In this document: positions 16,879 to 25,979 of the stretch, piece after piece | Layout of the letters: each line of letters begins with the position of its first letter | Position numbering within the stretch: the stretch's first letter is position 1 | From: Sphingomonas sp. FARSPH | GTDB taxonomy: Bacteria; Pseudomonadota; Alphaproteobacteria; Sphingomonadales; Sphingomonadaceae | Direction of reading: 5' to 3' | DNA length: 64,000 bases | NCBI RefSeq assembly: GCF_003355005.1 | Contig: NZ_CP029988.1 | Location: forward strand, 8,677-72,676 | Position numbers and translations under genes: made by a program | Notes under the pieces: generated by a model | Databases searched by the model: none | Seen by the model: the letters and a program-made list of their open reading frames with translations, nothing else | What the model was told of the DNA's origin: nothing

Positions 16879-17571
16879 ATGGCGATCGGCGTCAAAGACA
16901 GCACTGAGGATCTCAAGGCATATTTCGCGGAAGCGGAAAGCTGGGATCGCGAGCGCTTTGTTGCGGCTAACCGCTCCAAGAGGCTGGCCTGGACCGTGGC
17001 GGCCGTGGCGAGCGGGCTCGCGGTTTGCGGGATCGGTGCTGTCGCGGCGCTGGCTCCGTTCAAGACGGTCGTTCCCTATGTCGTGACCGTCGATCGATCG
17101 ACGGGCGCAACGGAAGTCACGCAACAGCTCCGTGGTGACAAGTCGATCACCTATGACGAGGCGGTGCGCAAATACTTCCTCGCCAACTATGTTCGGCTTC
17201 GCGAGGGGTGGATTCCGCAAGCTCGCGAAGAGAACTTCCGGGCCATCCTCGCGCTGTCATCGGCCGATGAACAGCGAAAATGGACTAACTTCTTCAAGAA
17301 GGACAATCCGGACTCTCCGCAAAATCAGTTCACGGCCAACGATACGGTGTTCGTGTCGATCAAGGCCGTCACCTTCATCAATCCACAAGTGGCTCAGGTC
17401 CGCTTCACCAAGCGGCTTGAGCGGGACTCGCAAGTCACCGAGACGCCGGCCATCGCGACGATCACCTTTGAGGTGCTGTCGAAGCCGGAATCGGAAGCGG
17501 GGCGCTACGCCAACCCCCTCGGCCTGCAAGTCAAATCTTACAGGGCGGACGTGGAGGTCGTCGGTCGATGA
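16879..17571 (+). CDS. virB8: VirB8, inner-membrane assembly factor
   Basis: 230 aa from 16879, one base after the lipoprotein stop. Short cytoplasmic N-terminus, one membrane helix (LAWTVAAVASGLAVCGIGAVAALAPF, about residues 36-61), then a periplasmic NTF2-like domain (VVPYVVTVDRSTG, YFLANYVRLREGW, NPLGLQVKSYRADVEVV). It bridges the inner-membrane and core complexes. Stop overlaps virB9 (ATGA). Confidence 0.92.
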   Translation: MAIGVKDSTEDLKAYFAEAESWDRERFVAANRSKRLAWTVAAVASGLAVCGIGAVAALAPFKTVVPYVVTVDRSTGATEVTQQLRGDKSITYDEAVRKYFLANYVRLREGWIPQAREENFRAILALSSADEQRKWTNFFKKDNPDSPQNQFTANDTVFVSIKAVTFINPQVAQVRFTKRLERDSQVTETPAIATITFEVLSKPESEAGRYANPLGLQVKSYRADVEVVGR

Positions 17572-18419
17572 AACAGCTCTTCAAAGCCACGCTGGCCTTT
17601 GGCCTGGTGCTGTCGGCAACGCCAGTGCTGGCGCAGCAAACACCCCGGCAATCCGGCCCGGATCATCGCGTGCGCGAGGTCAACTATGACGACAACAACG
17701 TCATCGTAATTCGCAGCGCGTTCCGGACCGCGACGCAGATTGAGTTCGCCCCCGGCGAGCTAATCAAGTTCGTCGCGATGGGCGATACCGTTTCATGGGA
17801 GGTCGCGCCGGCTGAAAACTCCCTCTTCATCAAGCCACGGGAGAGGGCCGGCGCGACGAACCTGATCGTCGTGACGGACTTCCAAGGCCAAAAGCGCAAC
17901 TACACGTTCGATGTGGTCGCGGTGAATGGCGCACGATCGCCGGGGACGTTCTTCAAGGTCCGTGTGCGCTATCCGGAGCAGGAAGCGGCAGAGGCGCGCG
18001 CCGCGCAAGCGCGCGCCCAGCTCGCCGCCGCGCTTGAGGCGCAAAACAGCGCGGTAAAGACGGCGCTGGATCTCGGCGTTCTCGAAGGCACGCGGAACCT
18101 CAACTACAAGGTCCAGGGCGCGTCCGCTCTCCAACCTTCCGAAGTGAGCGACAACGGGCAGTTCACGGTGCTGCGCTTCCCCAATCAGCGCAACATACCC
18201 GCGATCTTCATCGTCAATCCCGACGGGACGGAAGCAACGGCCCCGTTCGATGTACGCGACGAGTTCGTGGTGGTGCACGGCGTTTACAAGGAAATGCGCC
18301 TGCGCCGGGGCAAGGTGGTCCTGTGCATCTACAACGAAAGCCCGAATTTCTACGGCCGCGATCCGAAGACCGACACGGCCTCGGAGATCGTCGATCGGCA
18401 AACAGCTCCGGAGAAATGA
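17568..18419 (+). CDS. virB9: VirB9, outer-membrane core complex protein
   Basis: 283 aa. Signal peptide MKQLFKATLAFGLVLSATPVLAQ, then the VirB9/TrbG/CagX fold: VNYDDNNVIVIRSAFRTATQIEF, DTVSWEVAPAENSLFIKPRE, TNLIVVTDFQGQKRNYTFDV, and a C-terminal lobe (FTVLRFPNQRNIPAIFIVNPDG, EFVVVHGVYKEMRLRRGKVVLCIYN). With VirB7 and VirB10 it forms the channel spanning the envelope. Confidence 0.93.
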   Translation: MKQLFKATLAFGLVLSATPVLAQQTPRQSGPDHRVREVNYDDNNVIVIRSAFRTATQIEFAPGELIKFVAMGDTVSWEVAPAENSLFIKPRERAGATNLIVVTDFQGQKRNYTFDVVAVNGARSPGTFFKVRVRYPEQEAAEARAAQARAQLAAALEAQNSAVKTALDLGVLEGTRNLNYKVQGASALQPSEVSDNGQFTVLRFPNQRNIPAIFIVNPDGTEATAPFDVRDEFVVVHGVYKEMRLRRGKVVLCIYNESPNFYGRDPKTDTASEIVDRQTAPEK

Positions 18420-18420
18420 C

Positions 18421-19614
18421 GTGTCTGAAGACAAAAGATTCGACGTCGATGCGACGCCCAACATGGACGAAATCGACCGCTCGCAACCTGCGGCCGATCG
18501 GCCGAACCGGATTCCGTCGCTCTCAAACTTCCAGTGGGACACTAAGCGTATGATCGTCGCGGGCGCGGTAGGCGGAGCGGCCCTCTTTACCGTCCTGACC
18601 GTCGCGGCGGGCGTGGGTGGCAGCGACGAGGTTGCTGTCGCACCGCCGAAGCCTGCGGCTGTTGAAGTGCCTTACGATCCGAAGACGGTCATCGCGCCGA
18701 CGCTTGGGAGCGCTCCGACCGATCCGAACGCGCCCGTCCAGCTCACCGGCGAGCAAGTTCCCCCGATCGGCCCGGGTGGGGCTCCGGGGCCTGTAACCGG
18801 GCAAGCCGTGGGCCGCGAACAGACGGCGGCAGAACGGCGTCGGGAACAGGCCATCGCCTTGCAGGACGCGGCACGCCGCTCCACGCTGATTGCTTATGGT
18901 GGTGACAACACCGGGCTCGGAATGGCGCGACCGGCAAGTGCCGGCGACGCCGGGGACAGCGGCGGTTCTCCCGCGCCGGCACAAGCGGGCGCTACGCGGT
19001 TGGACGAGCTGAAACGGACCTCGGCAATCGGTCGCGCGACTGCGCGAATGATTGGCGATCGGAACTACCTCATCACGGCGGGGGCCATCATCCCCTGCAC
19101 GTTGCAAACGGCGATGGACAGCAGCGTTCCAGGGTACGCGACCTGCATCATCCCTCGCGACGTTTATTCCGATAACGGTCGCGTCGTCCTGATGGAGAAG
19201 GGAACGCGGGTCTTCGGCGAGTATCAGGGCGGCCTCAACCGCGGCCAATATCGCCTTTTCGCGATGTGGACGCGGGCGGTCACGCCTCGCGGTGTGTCGA
19301 TCGACATCGGCTCGCCGGCTTCGGATCAGCTCGGCCGCGCCGGCATCACCGGCAAGGTCAATCGCTTCTTTTGGGAGCGGTTCGGCGGTGCGCTGTTGTT
19401 CAGCGTGCTTGAAAGCGGCGGCCAGGTGGCCGCGTCGGCTGTCGGTCCCGAAGGGACCAACATCACGCGGGTTCCCTCGGACTCCACCTCGCAAATCCTG
19501 TCCGACACGCAGCAAATCCGGCCTGTGGTCCGGATCAATCAAGGCGCGGAAATGGGAATTACAGTCGCCAAGGATTTCGACTTTTCCTCTGTCTATGGGC
19601 TGGGTCTAAAGTGA
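18421..19614 (+). CDS. virB10: VirB10, core complex protein
   Basis: 397 aa from GTG at 18421 (VSEDKRFDVDATPNMDEI), two bases after the virB9 stop; the frame is open further upstream inside virB9. One membrane helix (MIVAGAVGGAALFTVLTVAAGVG), a Pro-rich linker, then the TrbI/VirB10 beta-barrel domain (LITAGAIIPCTLQTAMDSSVPGY, VLMEKGTRVFGEYQG, FFWERFGGALLFSVLE). Its stop overlaps the virB11 GTG. Confidence 0.93.
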   Translation: MSEDKRFDVDATPNMDEIDRSQPAADRPNRIPSLSNFQWDTKRMIVAGAVGGAALFTVLTVAAGVGGSDEVAVAPPKPAAVEVPYDPKTVIAPTLGSAPTDPNAPVQLTGEQVPPIGPGGAPGPVTGQAVGREQTAAERRREQAIALQDAARRSTLIAYGGDNTGLGMARPASAGDAGDSGGSPAPAQAGATRLDELKRTSAIGRATARMIGDRNYLITAGAIIPCTLQTAMDSSVPGYATCIIPRDVYSDNGRVVLMEKGTRVFGEYQGGLNRGQYRLFAMWTRAVTPRGVSIDIGSPASDQLGRAGITGKVNRFFWERFGGALLFSVLESGGQVAASAVGPEGTNITRVPSDSTSQILSDTQQIRPVVRINQGAEMGITVAKDFDFSSVYGLGLK

Positions 19615-20624
19615 CGGTCACGCCCTTCCGAAACACCGCGATCCTCGACAACGCGATTCAGCCGCTCCGCAAATATCTGGACGAGGCTGATGTTACGGAA
19701 GTGGTGGTGAACGAACCTCAGTTGGTGGGGATCGAGCGCCGGGGCGGTTGGTCCTGGGAGCGCGAAGAGTCGATGACGCTCGATGCGCTTATGGAGCTGG
19801 CCCGCGCTGCGGCGGCTTTCACGTCGCAGGACGTGACGCGAGAAAATCCGATCTGCTCGACGATCTTCCCGACTGGCGAGCGCGTCCAGCTCGTCATCCC
19901 GCCTGTCGTTCCCGATGGCACTGTCTCGGTGACGGTCCGGAAGCCGTCGACAAAGACGATGACGCTTCAGGACTTCGAGGCTGCGGGCCTGTTCAGCGAA
20001 ACGAAGGTGGCGCACAAGCGGGTGAGCCCGGTTGAGGAAAAGCTGCTGGGCCTGCTCAACACGGGCCGGCATGTCGAGTTCTTCGACCTGGCTGTGCGAA
20101 GCCGCCTCAACATCCTGATTTCCGGCGCGACGGGCTCCGGCAAAACGACGTTCTCGAAAGGGCTCATCAAGCTCATTCCCGAGAACGAACGGCTTTTGAC
20201 GATCGAGGACACGCGCGAGCTGGTCGTTCCGCATAAGAACGTCGTCCACATGGTCTATAGCAAGGACGGCCAAGGCACCGCGAAAGTGACGGCTAAGGAG
20301 CTGCTGGAAAGCGCCCTGCGTATGCGGCCTGACCGCATCTTGCTCCAAGAGCTGCGGGACGGAACGGCGTTCTTCTACCTGCGGAACGTCAACAGCGGCC
20401 ATCCCGGCTCGATCACGACAATTCACGCGGACTCGGCGGAACTGGCGTTCGAGCAACTTACGCTCTTGGTGAAGGAGAGCGAAGGCGGCGCGGACCTGGC
20501 GCGCGACGACATCCGCTCGCTGCTCAAGATCCTCGTCGATGTCGTCGTGCAGATGAAGAAGGTCGACGGCGAGTTCAAAATGACGGAGATTTATTATGAC
20601 CCAGCGGGGCGGCACGCAGCGTAG
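19611..20624 (+). CDS. virB11: VirB11, hexameric traffic ATPase
   Basis: 337 aa, GTG start overlapping the virB10 stop. N-terminal domain, then Walker A GATGSGKT at residues 172-179, an Asp box (TIEDTRELV), Walker B-like ALRMRPDRILLQELRDG and His box GHPGSITTIHADS. It switches between pilus assembly and DNA transfer together with VirB4 and VirD4. The virD4 start lies 29 bp inside its 3' end. Confidence 0.95.
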   Translation: MTVTPFRNTAILDNAIQPLRKYLDEADVTEVVVNEPQLVGIERRGGWSWEREESMTLDALMELARAAAAFTSQDVTRENPICSTIFPTGERVQLVIPPVVPDGTVSVTVRKPSTKTMTLQDFEAAGLFSETKVAHKRVSPVEEKLLGLLNTGRHVEFFDLAVRSRLNILISGATGSGKTTFSKGLIKLIPENERLLTIEDTRELVVPHKNVVHMVYSKDGQGTAKVTAKELLESALRMRPDRILLQELRDGTAFFYLRNVNSGHPGSITTIHADSAELAFEQLTLLVKESEGGADLARDDIRSLLKILVDVVVQMKKVDGEFKMTEIYYDPAGRHAA

Positions 20625-22407
20625 CGGCGCGGCTCTGGCGGCGGGCCTGCCGTTCGCCCTGGTCCTCGTCTTCCTCATCGGCTCAATCATCGCGTGGTTC
20701 GTCCTCGGGCTGCCCGCGTCGAAATACGATCCCCTCAAGATGCCGGCCTTCTTCTGGTACTATCGGGGCGACCCGGTTGTGCTGAAGGCGCTTGGTGCCG
20801 GCGTTCTCGCCGGCTCCCTCGTCGCCGGCCTGCTCCTGTTCTGGTTCGTCTCGAGGAAACCTCCGCTCCACGGTGCAGCGCGCTTCGCCAAGGAAAGCGA
20901 GATCCGCCGTGGAGGCTTCCGATCGAACGACGGCGTTGTTCTCGGGAAGAAGCGCGGCAAATTCCTGATCTTCGGCGGCAATGAACATTGCATCGTCGAA
21001 GCTCCTACCCGCTCGGGCAAAGGCGTCGGCATTGTCATCCCGAACCTGCTTAGCTGGCAGGACTCGCTTGTCGTTCTCGATGTGAAGCGGGAGAATTGGG
21101 ACGCCACAGCGGGCTTCCGTGCGAGATTCGGGCAGGCGGTCTATCTCTTCAATCCGACCGATCCGGAGGGGCGCACGGCTCGCTACAATCCGCTGAGCTA
21201 CATCGATCGCGAAGACGCCGATCAGGTCATCATTGAGCTACAGAAGATCGCGACCATGCTGTTCGTCCCGCCTGAGCGGGGCGAACCGTTCTGGACGGAC
21301 TCTGCGCGAACGGCGTTCGTGGGCGTCGGCGCGTATCTGGCGCAGTCCTCGGAGCCCTTCACGATCGGCGCTATCTACCGGCTCATGACGACGGGCGACA
21401 CGCGCGGGTTCTTCCGCAAGGCGCTCGAAGATCCGACGCTCTCCCAAGGGTGCCGTAACGCCCTGGCCGACTTCACATCGGGCGCTGACAACACGTTCGC
21501 CGGCATCGTCCAGACCGTCACGTCAAAGCTGAGCCTCTGGCTCAACCCGCGCGTGGATGCGGCAACGGAAGAAAGCGATTTCGATCTGCGCGAGCTGCGG
21601 TCGCGGCCGATGTCGATTTATCTCGGCGTCTCGCCCGACGAGCTGGACCGCGTTGCGCCGCTCTACAATCTGCTGTTTCAACAGCTCATTGATCTGAACG
21701 TGCGCGATCTGCCGGACAAGCGGACCCCGCTCAAGATCCTCGTCGTGCTAGACGAGTTCGCGCGCATCGGCCGCGCCCAGGTCATCGCAAGCGCGTTCTC
21801 ATACGTCGCCGGCTACGGCATCCGCCTCTTGCCGGTGATCCAATCTCGTTCGCAGCTCCGTGCCGTCTATGGCGAGCATGTAGCGAACGAGATTGTTGCC
21901 AACTGCGGTGTTGAAGTCGCGTTCACACCGAAGGAGGTTCGGGTCGCGAACGAGCTGTCTGAGCGCATTGGCTATGTCGGGCAGGAGTCCGTCACCAAAT
22001 CGCTGACGATCCACGGGATGCTCGCCAATCGCTCAAAGTCGATGTCTGACCAGCGCCGCGCGCTGCTGCTGCCTCAAGAGCTGATGCAGTTTCCGGATAG
22101 CGAGCTGCTGTTGCTGCGTGGCGGTATGCCACCGATCCACGGCGACAAAATCCGGTACTTCGCTGATCGGCATTTCACCCAGCGCGTTCTCCCTGCGCCG
22201 ACGGTGCCGCCGATCGCGCGACGTGTCCGTGACGACGAGGATCTTCCGGACTGCGCGCCCCCCGACTTCGATCAACTGACCGATCCCGACGCCCTCACTT
22301 TCGCGATGGATTGCGTCGTCACGTCGGACTTTCCTGACATGCTGATCGATGTCGAAGCGGAGCGCCACGGCAACGAGGTTGTGGGTGTAATCGAGCAGGA
22401 GAGGTAA
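20596..22407 (+). CDS. virD4: VirD4, type IV coupling protein
   Basis: 603 aa. Two N-terminal membrane helices (residues 18-38 and 66-84), Walker A APTRSGKGV at residues 136-144, Walker B KILVVLDEFARIG and a conserved VIQSRSQLRAVYG stretch. It recognises the relaxase-bound strand and feeds it to the channel. The length agrees with VirD4/TraG proteins. The LPD7 gene follows after one base. Confidence 0.95.
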   Translation: MTQRGGTQRSGAALAAGLPFALVLVFLIGSIIAWFVLGLPASKYDPLKMPAFFWYYRGDPVVLKALGAGVLAGSLVAGLLLFWFVSRKPPLHGAARFAKESEIRRGGFRSNDGVVLGKKRGKFLIFGGNEHCIVEAPTRSGKGVGIVIPNLLSWQDSLVVLDVKRENWDATAGFRARFGQAVYLFNPTDPEGRTARYNPLSYIDREDADQVIIELQKIATMLFVPPERGEPFWTDSARTAFVGVGAYLAQSSEPFTIGAIYRLMTTGDTRGFFRKALEDPTLSQGCRNALADFTSGADNTFAGIVQTVTSKLSLWLNPRVDAATEESDFDLRELRSRPMSIYLGVSPDELDRVAPLYNLLFQQLIDLNVRDLPDKRTPLKILVVLDEFARIGRAQVIASAFSYVAGYGIRLLPVIQSRSQLRAVYGEHVANEIVANCGVEVAFTPKEVRVANELSERIGYVGQESVTKSLTIHGMLANRSKSMSDQRRALLLPQELMQFPDSELLLLRGGMPPIHGDKIRYFADRHFTQRVLPAPTVPPIARRVRDDEDLPDCAPPDFDQLTDPDALTFAMDCVVTSDFPDMLIDVEAERHGNEVVGVIEQER

Positions 22408-22408
22408 G

Positions 22409-23152
22409 ATGGCTGACCAAGCGAACGCGACGCCCTCTGGACCGGATATGGCGGCCAGGAAGCGCAACAACGTCGACATGCCCGCGGAGTTGGAATCGAG
22501 GTTCCTGCGCGTCGGGAACAAGCTGTACCGATCCGCGCACGATAAGACGCCGGTAGCTACGATTTCCGCCGATCGCATCAAGGCCAAGGACGCCAGCTCG
22601 CTCCCCGATCTGGTACGGCTCGCGAAGGCGAATGGCTGGACCTCGCTCAAGATCAGCGGCGACGAAGAGTTCAAGCGGGCCGCCTATCTCGCTGCATCGG
22701 CCCAAGGCATCCGGATCGACGGCTACAAGCCCGACGAGAAAACCAAGGCCGCGGCCGATCGCGAGCAGGCGCGACAAGCTGCGGCGGCACCGACGAAGGA
22801 GCAAGCATCGCGCACGGCAAATCAGGCGCGCGACAACAAGGAACAGGCCGATCCGGCGAAGGACCTGGCCGAACGCTTCCGCCGTCAAACCGACGTGCAG
22901 AACGCGAAAGACCCGGACCTGAAGCGGGCGCAAAGCCACGTCGCCCATGCCGTCACAATCGCGTCTGGCCGCTTCCCGAACGACACGACGAAGCAACGCG
23001 AGTTCGTGGCCGAACGGAAAGAGGAAATCGCGGGACGCCTACAGCGCGGCGAACAAGTCGCCGGCATCGAAGTGAAGCAGCAACAAACCCAGCGCATCCG
23101 CGAAATGCAACAGGATCAGGTTTTGCAGAAAACCCCGACGCGGGGCCGCTAG
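22409..23152 (+). CDS. LPD7-domain protein associated with conjugation
   Basis: 247 aa directly behind virD4. Residues about 25-110 (AELESRFLRVGNKLYRSAHDKTPVATISADRIKAKDASSLPDLVRLAK, then SLKISGDEEFKRAAYLAASAQGI) match the large polyvalent protein-associated domain 7, usually fused to or encoded next to relaxases. The rest is a charged, coiled-coil-like, Gln-rich tail. Its stop region overlaps the convergent relaxase 3' end by 4 bp. Exact role unknown; probably helps relaxosome function or protein transfer. Confidence 0.75.
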   Translation: MADQANATPSGPDMAARKRNNVDMPAELESRFLRVGNKLYRSAHDKTPVATISADRIKAKDASSLPDLVRLAKANGWTSLKISGDEEFKRAAYLAASAQGIRIDGYKPDEKTKAAADREQARQAAAAPTKEQASRTANQARDNKEQADPAKDLAERFRRQTDVQNAKDPDLKRAQSHVAHAVTIASGRFPNDTTKQREFVAERKEEIAGRLQRGEQVAGIEVKQQQTQRIREMQQDQVLQKTPTRGR

Positions 23153-24318
23153 CGTCGCCGCGTCGGTGCCGGCCTATAAGGCGTCGGCCCGTCGCGTGTC
23201 GGCCCCTCATGTGGCCTCTCTGGCGTCCTGGGGGCCTGTTGCTGCTGTGAGCGGTCCTGTGGCCGCTCCTGCCCCTCCTGACGCTCCTGCGCGGCCTTCA
23301 CGCGGCGCGTAGCCTCTCTCAAGGCGCGATCCGGAACAGTCTCGATCGTCGGCCGCTCCTGAAGGAACGCCCGCACGTCGCCGGCAAGAGCGCGATCGGC
23401 GCGGTTGCCGCTGCGCTCCAGCCACTCGGCCGCCGCCTCGTAGCGTTGGCGCGTGTCCTCCCAGCGCTCCTTAGCCTTCGCCACGAAAGCGGGCTGCTCG
23501 CCCTTCCCTAGCGCGATCATCATCGCTTCCCGGGCCTGCTTCATGTCGGCGTCGGTAGGCTGGCGCGACGCGCCGCTGAGGATCTTCGCGCGCATCTGCG
23601 TGAGGGCCATGCTGACGCCGGCTTTGCCCTGCCCCCGCGAGTAGCGCGGCGTCGCCTCGGCCTCGACGCCACGGCTGCGCAGCGCCTCGGCGAACGCCTC
23701 GCGGAACTTGAACAGATCCTCGCGCCGTGGATCGAAGCGCTTGCGGTTCAGTCCCTCGGCCTGGACGGTCAGATGCACATGCGGACGGTCCGTGTCGACG
23801 TGAAGCGCCATCAGATAATCGTGGTTGTCGCCAATCATGCGATCGGCCGCGTCGCGGACCGCCTGTTTGACGGTTTCCGGATCGGTGCCTTGCGTCATCG
23901 AGAAAACCATAGAGACGGCCGAAACGCTCGTGCCCTTGCGCCATGAGGCGGTGTCGCCCCACTCTTCGGCAATGCGGGCGATGTCCGCTTTGTCCTTGAT
24001 CTCTTCCCCGTCGCGGGTCTCGATCGCGATTTCGCCCTTGCGGCCGATATAGTCGAGGTGGGCGGCTACATGGGCCGCCCCCTTCTTTCGGCCCGTCACC
24101 TTCACCACCACTTCCGGCGACTTGCGCACGACGCGCGCGAGAACGGCGCGAACGTCGATCGACCTGGGCGACGCGCTGGCCGGCGCGCTGGCGTGGTGTG
24201 GGGCAAACTGCCCCGTGCCGCTCACGATCTGCTTGGCATATTTCAGATTGGGATCGCCAAACACTCGCGGCCGGAAAACCGGCTTGAGCGCGCCAAACAG
24301 CTCGTCCTCGAACGCCAT
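23149..24318 (-). CDS. MOBP-type (VirD2-like) relaxase
   Basis: 389 aa from 24318. The catalytic HUH region is LMALHVDTDRPHVHLTVQAEG at about residues 168-188, with the three-His arrangement of MOBP relaxases. An upstream domain carries KVTGRKKGAAHVAAHLDYIGRKGEI. The C-terminal third is charged and Gln/Arg-rich (RRVKAAQERQEGQERPQDRSQQQQ), likely the secretion signal recognised by VirD4. It nicks oriT (see 24855-24948) and pilots the strand. Coupled to its accessory gene by TGATG. Confidence 0.9.
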   Translation of the reverse strand: MAFEDELFGALKPVFRPRVFGDPNLKYAKQIVSGTGQFAPHHASAPASASPRSIDVRAVLARVVRKSPEVVVKVTGRKKGAAHVAAHLDYIGRKGEIAIETRDGEEIKDKADIARIAEEWGDTASWRKGTSVSAVSMVFSMTQGTDPETVKQAVRDAADRMIGDNHDYLMALHVDTDRPHVHLTVQAEGLNRKRFDPRREDLFKFREAFAEALRSRGVEAEATPRYSRGQGKAGVSMALTQMRAKILSGASRQPTDADMKQAREAMMIALGKGEQPAFVAKAKERWEDTRQRYEAAAEWLERSGNRADRALAGDVRAFLQERPTIETVPDRALREATRRVKAAQERQEGQERPQDRSQQQQAPRTPERPHEGPTRDGPTPYRPAPTRRR

Positions 24319-24842
24319 CAGTCCGCCACCTGCCAGAACGACGCATCGCCGCGCAGCGCGTCGCCTAGCGCCGCCACCTGCTCGTTGATCTCTCCGCGCA
24401 TTTCGATGATCCGGCCCAGCTCGCGTTCGATCTGTAGCCCGCTGTCGGCCATCATCGCCGCGTTGCCAGCCTTCATCGCCTGATTCAGATTTCGGCCAAT
24501 CCGCTGCAACTGCATCCGGATCGGCGCGAGCGCATCGCGAAGCCCGTCGTCGACGTGCCCCTTCAAGCCGATATGCCGGCGAACCAGCGCCTTGATCCAC
24601 CCGGCGCGGTCGATGCCCCTCTTGGCGGCGCGCGCGTCCAGCACGGCCAGCTCCGCGTCCGTGAGGCTTATGCGAACACGGTTGCTCTCGGGCTCGGCTC
24701 GCGGCGCGAGGCGTGGCGCGTCGGCAACGCGGCTCATGGCCTGGTCGAGCATGGACCGCAAAAGCGCGCTCCTGCCGCCCCTTCCCTCTGCGAGCGCATC
24801 GAAGGCAGCGAGCGTCGCGCGGTCGACGCGGACTGTCAGCAT
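24318..24842 (-). CDS. relaxosome accessory protein, ribbon-helix-helix N-terminus (MobC-like)
   Basis: 174 aa if started at 24842 (MLTVRVDRATLAAFDALAEG), which places the ribbon-helix-helix DNA-binding segment at the very N-terminus; the ATG at 24881 has no ribosome site and would run through the oriT repeat. The C-terminal half (LAPIRMQLQRIGRNLNQAMKAGNAAM) matches the MobC-like 'bacterial mobilisation' pattern. It should bind oriT and help the relaxase. It probably represses its own promoter, which overlaps oriT. Confidence 0.8.
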   Translation of the reverse strand: MLTVRVDRATLAAFDALAEGRGGRSALLRSMLDQAMSRVADAPRLAPRAEPESNRVRISLTDAELAVLDARAAKRGIDRAGWIKALVRRHIGLKGHVDDGLRDALAPIRMQLQRIGRNLNQAMKAGNAAMMADSGLQIERELGRIIEMRGEINEQVAALGDALRGDASFWQVAD

Positions 24843-24854
24843 CGCCTTGCCTTC

Positions 24855-24948
24855 AGTGGGGGGTGTTAAGGGTTGCGGCATCGCCAGCGAGCGTAGTGTA
24901 ATACACGAAGCCCAGCAACCCCTATCCTGCCATCAAACACCCCCCACT
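24855..24948 (+). other. oriT: probable origin of transfer (oriT)
   Basis: The sequence CTATCCTGC at 24922-24930 matches the IncP (RP4) nic region, whose cut lies between G and C; here that is G24929/C24930 on the plus strand. It is enclosed by a perfect 13-bp inverted repeat (24855-24867 and 24936-24948, AGTGGGGGGTGTT/complement) and an inner 7-bp repeat (24870-24876/24915-24921). A palindrome GTGTAATACAC lies at 24896-24906. The site is directly upstream of the mobilisation genes. Confidence 0.75.
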
Positions 24949-24964
24949 ACTTTCGCTCTATTTT

Positions 24965-24980
24965 TGTGGCGCGCGCCACA
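24965..24980. repeat. 16-bp perfect palindrome
   Basis: TGTGGCGCGCGCCACA lies between oriT and the 3' end of parB. It could be a binding site for ParB or for the relaxosome accessory protein. I did not see a second copy. Confidence 0.5.
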
Positions 24981-25062
24981 ATCTCACACGATGTTCTTGA
25001 AGCGAGGAAATCGCGGAAACGGGGGTCCGGCGAGCGCAGCGAGCCCCGCCGATCTGGCGTCG

Positions 25063-25977
25063 CTACTGATCGAAACGAACGGTCCGGGGTGCGTCTTCGC
25101 CCTCGAAGTGCAACACCGCTTCAATGATCCGTGCGCGCTTGCCTTCAACGTCGATGAAGCGCGCGGCATCGCCCTGTCCGCCCCTTCTCGCCACCGGAGC
25201 GCGTGGCTCAACGGAGTCATTCGCGGAAGGAAGAGAATGGGTTTTGCTCCCCTCCCCTTCGCCCGCCACCTTTGCGGGGTGCTGCTCGCTCTGGGCGCGC
25301 GTCCCGGTGTCCGCTTGCTCCTGGCGCCGGTTGCCAACTTCGCGGGCGAACTGCTCGCACGCTCGTTCTGTCAAACTGCCAGCCGGGGCACCGTTAAGGA
25401 AAGCCCGGGTCGCGGCCTCGTCGCGTTGGGCGGCGCTCAACAATGCAGCGGCCCCACGCACGGAAATATCGTCCAGCCTTGCCGTGATGAAGTCGGGAGC
25501 GGAAGCGAGCGAACGATAGCGGTTAAGCGTAGCGCGATCCCGCCCCGTGACGCGCGCCAGCTCGCTAACGGATTGTCCGGCCTTCGCCTGGGAAGCGACG
25601 AACGCGATCATGTCGCGCGCGGAAAGCTGCTCGCGCTGGTCGTTCTCAATGAACTGATCGATCCGCACTTGGGCGGCGTCGGTCTGCTCGCTGACGATCG
25701 CGCGGACCGGGATTCCGAGGTGCTGGCACGCCCGCCACCTTCTCTCGCCAAAGTGCACCATATGGCGGCCATCGGCATCCGCGGGTGCTACGGTGATCGG
25801 CTGTAGCTGGCCCCGCTCCTTGATGGTCGCGGCAAGGGCCTCGATCTCGCTTTGATCGATCGCACGCCTTACGTTGTCGGGATCGGGATAGACCTGGCTA
25901 GGGTCGAGCGACAGGACGCGGGCCTGCCCCGCAACCTCGTCTTTGGCGGCGAAAACGTCGAAGTTGCCGAACTCCAC
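25063..25977 (-). CDS. parB: ParB partition protein
   Basis: 304 aa from GTG at 25977 (VEFGNFDVFAAKDEV), with AGGAG in the end of parA. ParB N-terminal domain (SEIEALAATIKERGQLQPITV, HFGERRWRACQHLG), the linker NDQREQLSARDMIAFV and a helix-turn-helix (SVSELARVTGRDRATLNRYRSLA) are in the usual order, followed by a charged variable C-terminus. It binds the centromere site and works with the ParA encoded just upstream. Confidence 0.9.
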   Translation of the reverse strand: MEFGNFDVFAAKDEVAGQARVLSLDPSQVYPDPDNVRRAIDQSEIEALAATIKERGQLQPITVAPADADGRHMVHFGERRWRACQHLGIPVRAIVSEQTDAAQVRIDQFIENDQREQLSARDMIAFVASQAKAGQSVSELARVTGRDRATLNRYRSLASAPDFITARLDDISVRGAAALLSAAQRDEAATRAFLNGAPAGSLTERACEQFAREVGNRRQEQADTGTRAQSEQHPAKVAGEGEGSKTHSLPSANDSVEPRAPVARRGGQGDAARFIDVEGKRARIIEAVLHFEGEDAPRTVRFDQ

Positions 25978-25979
25978 GA

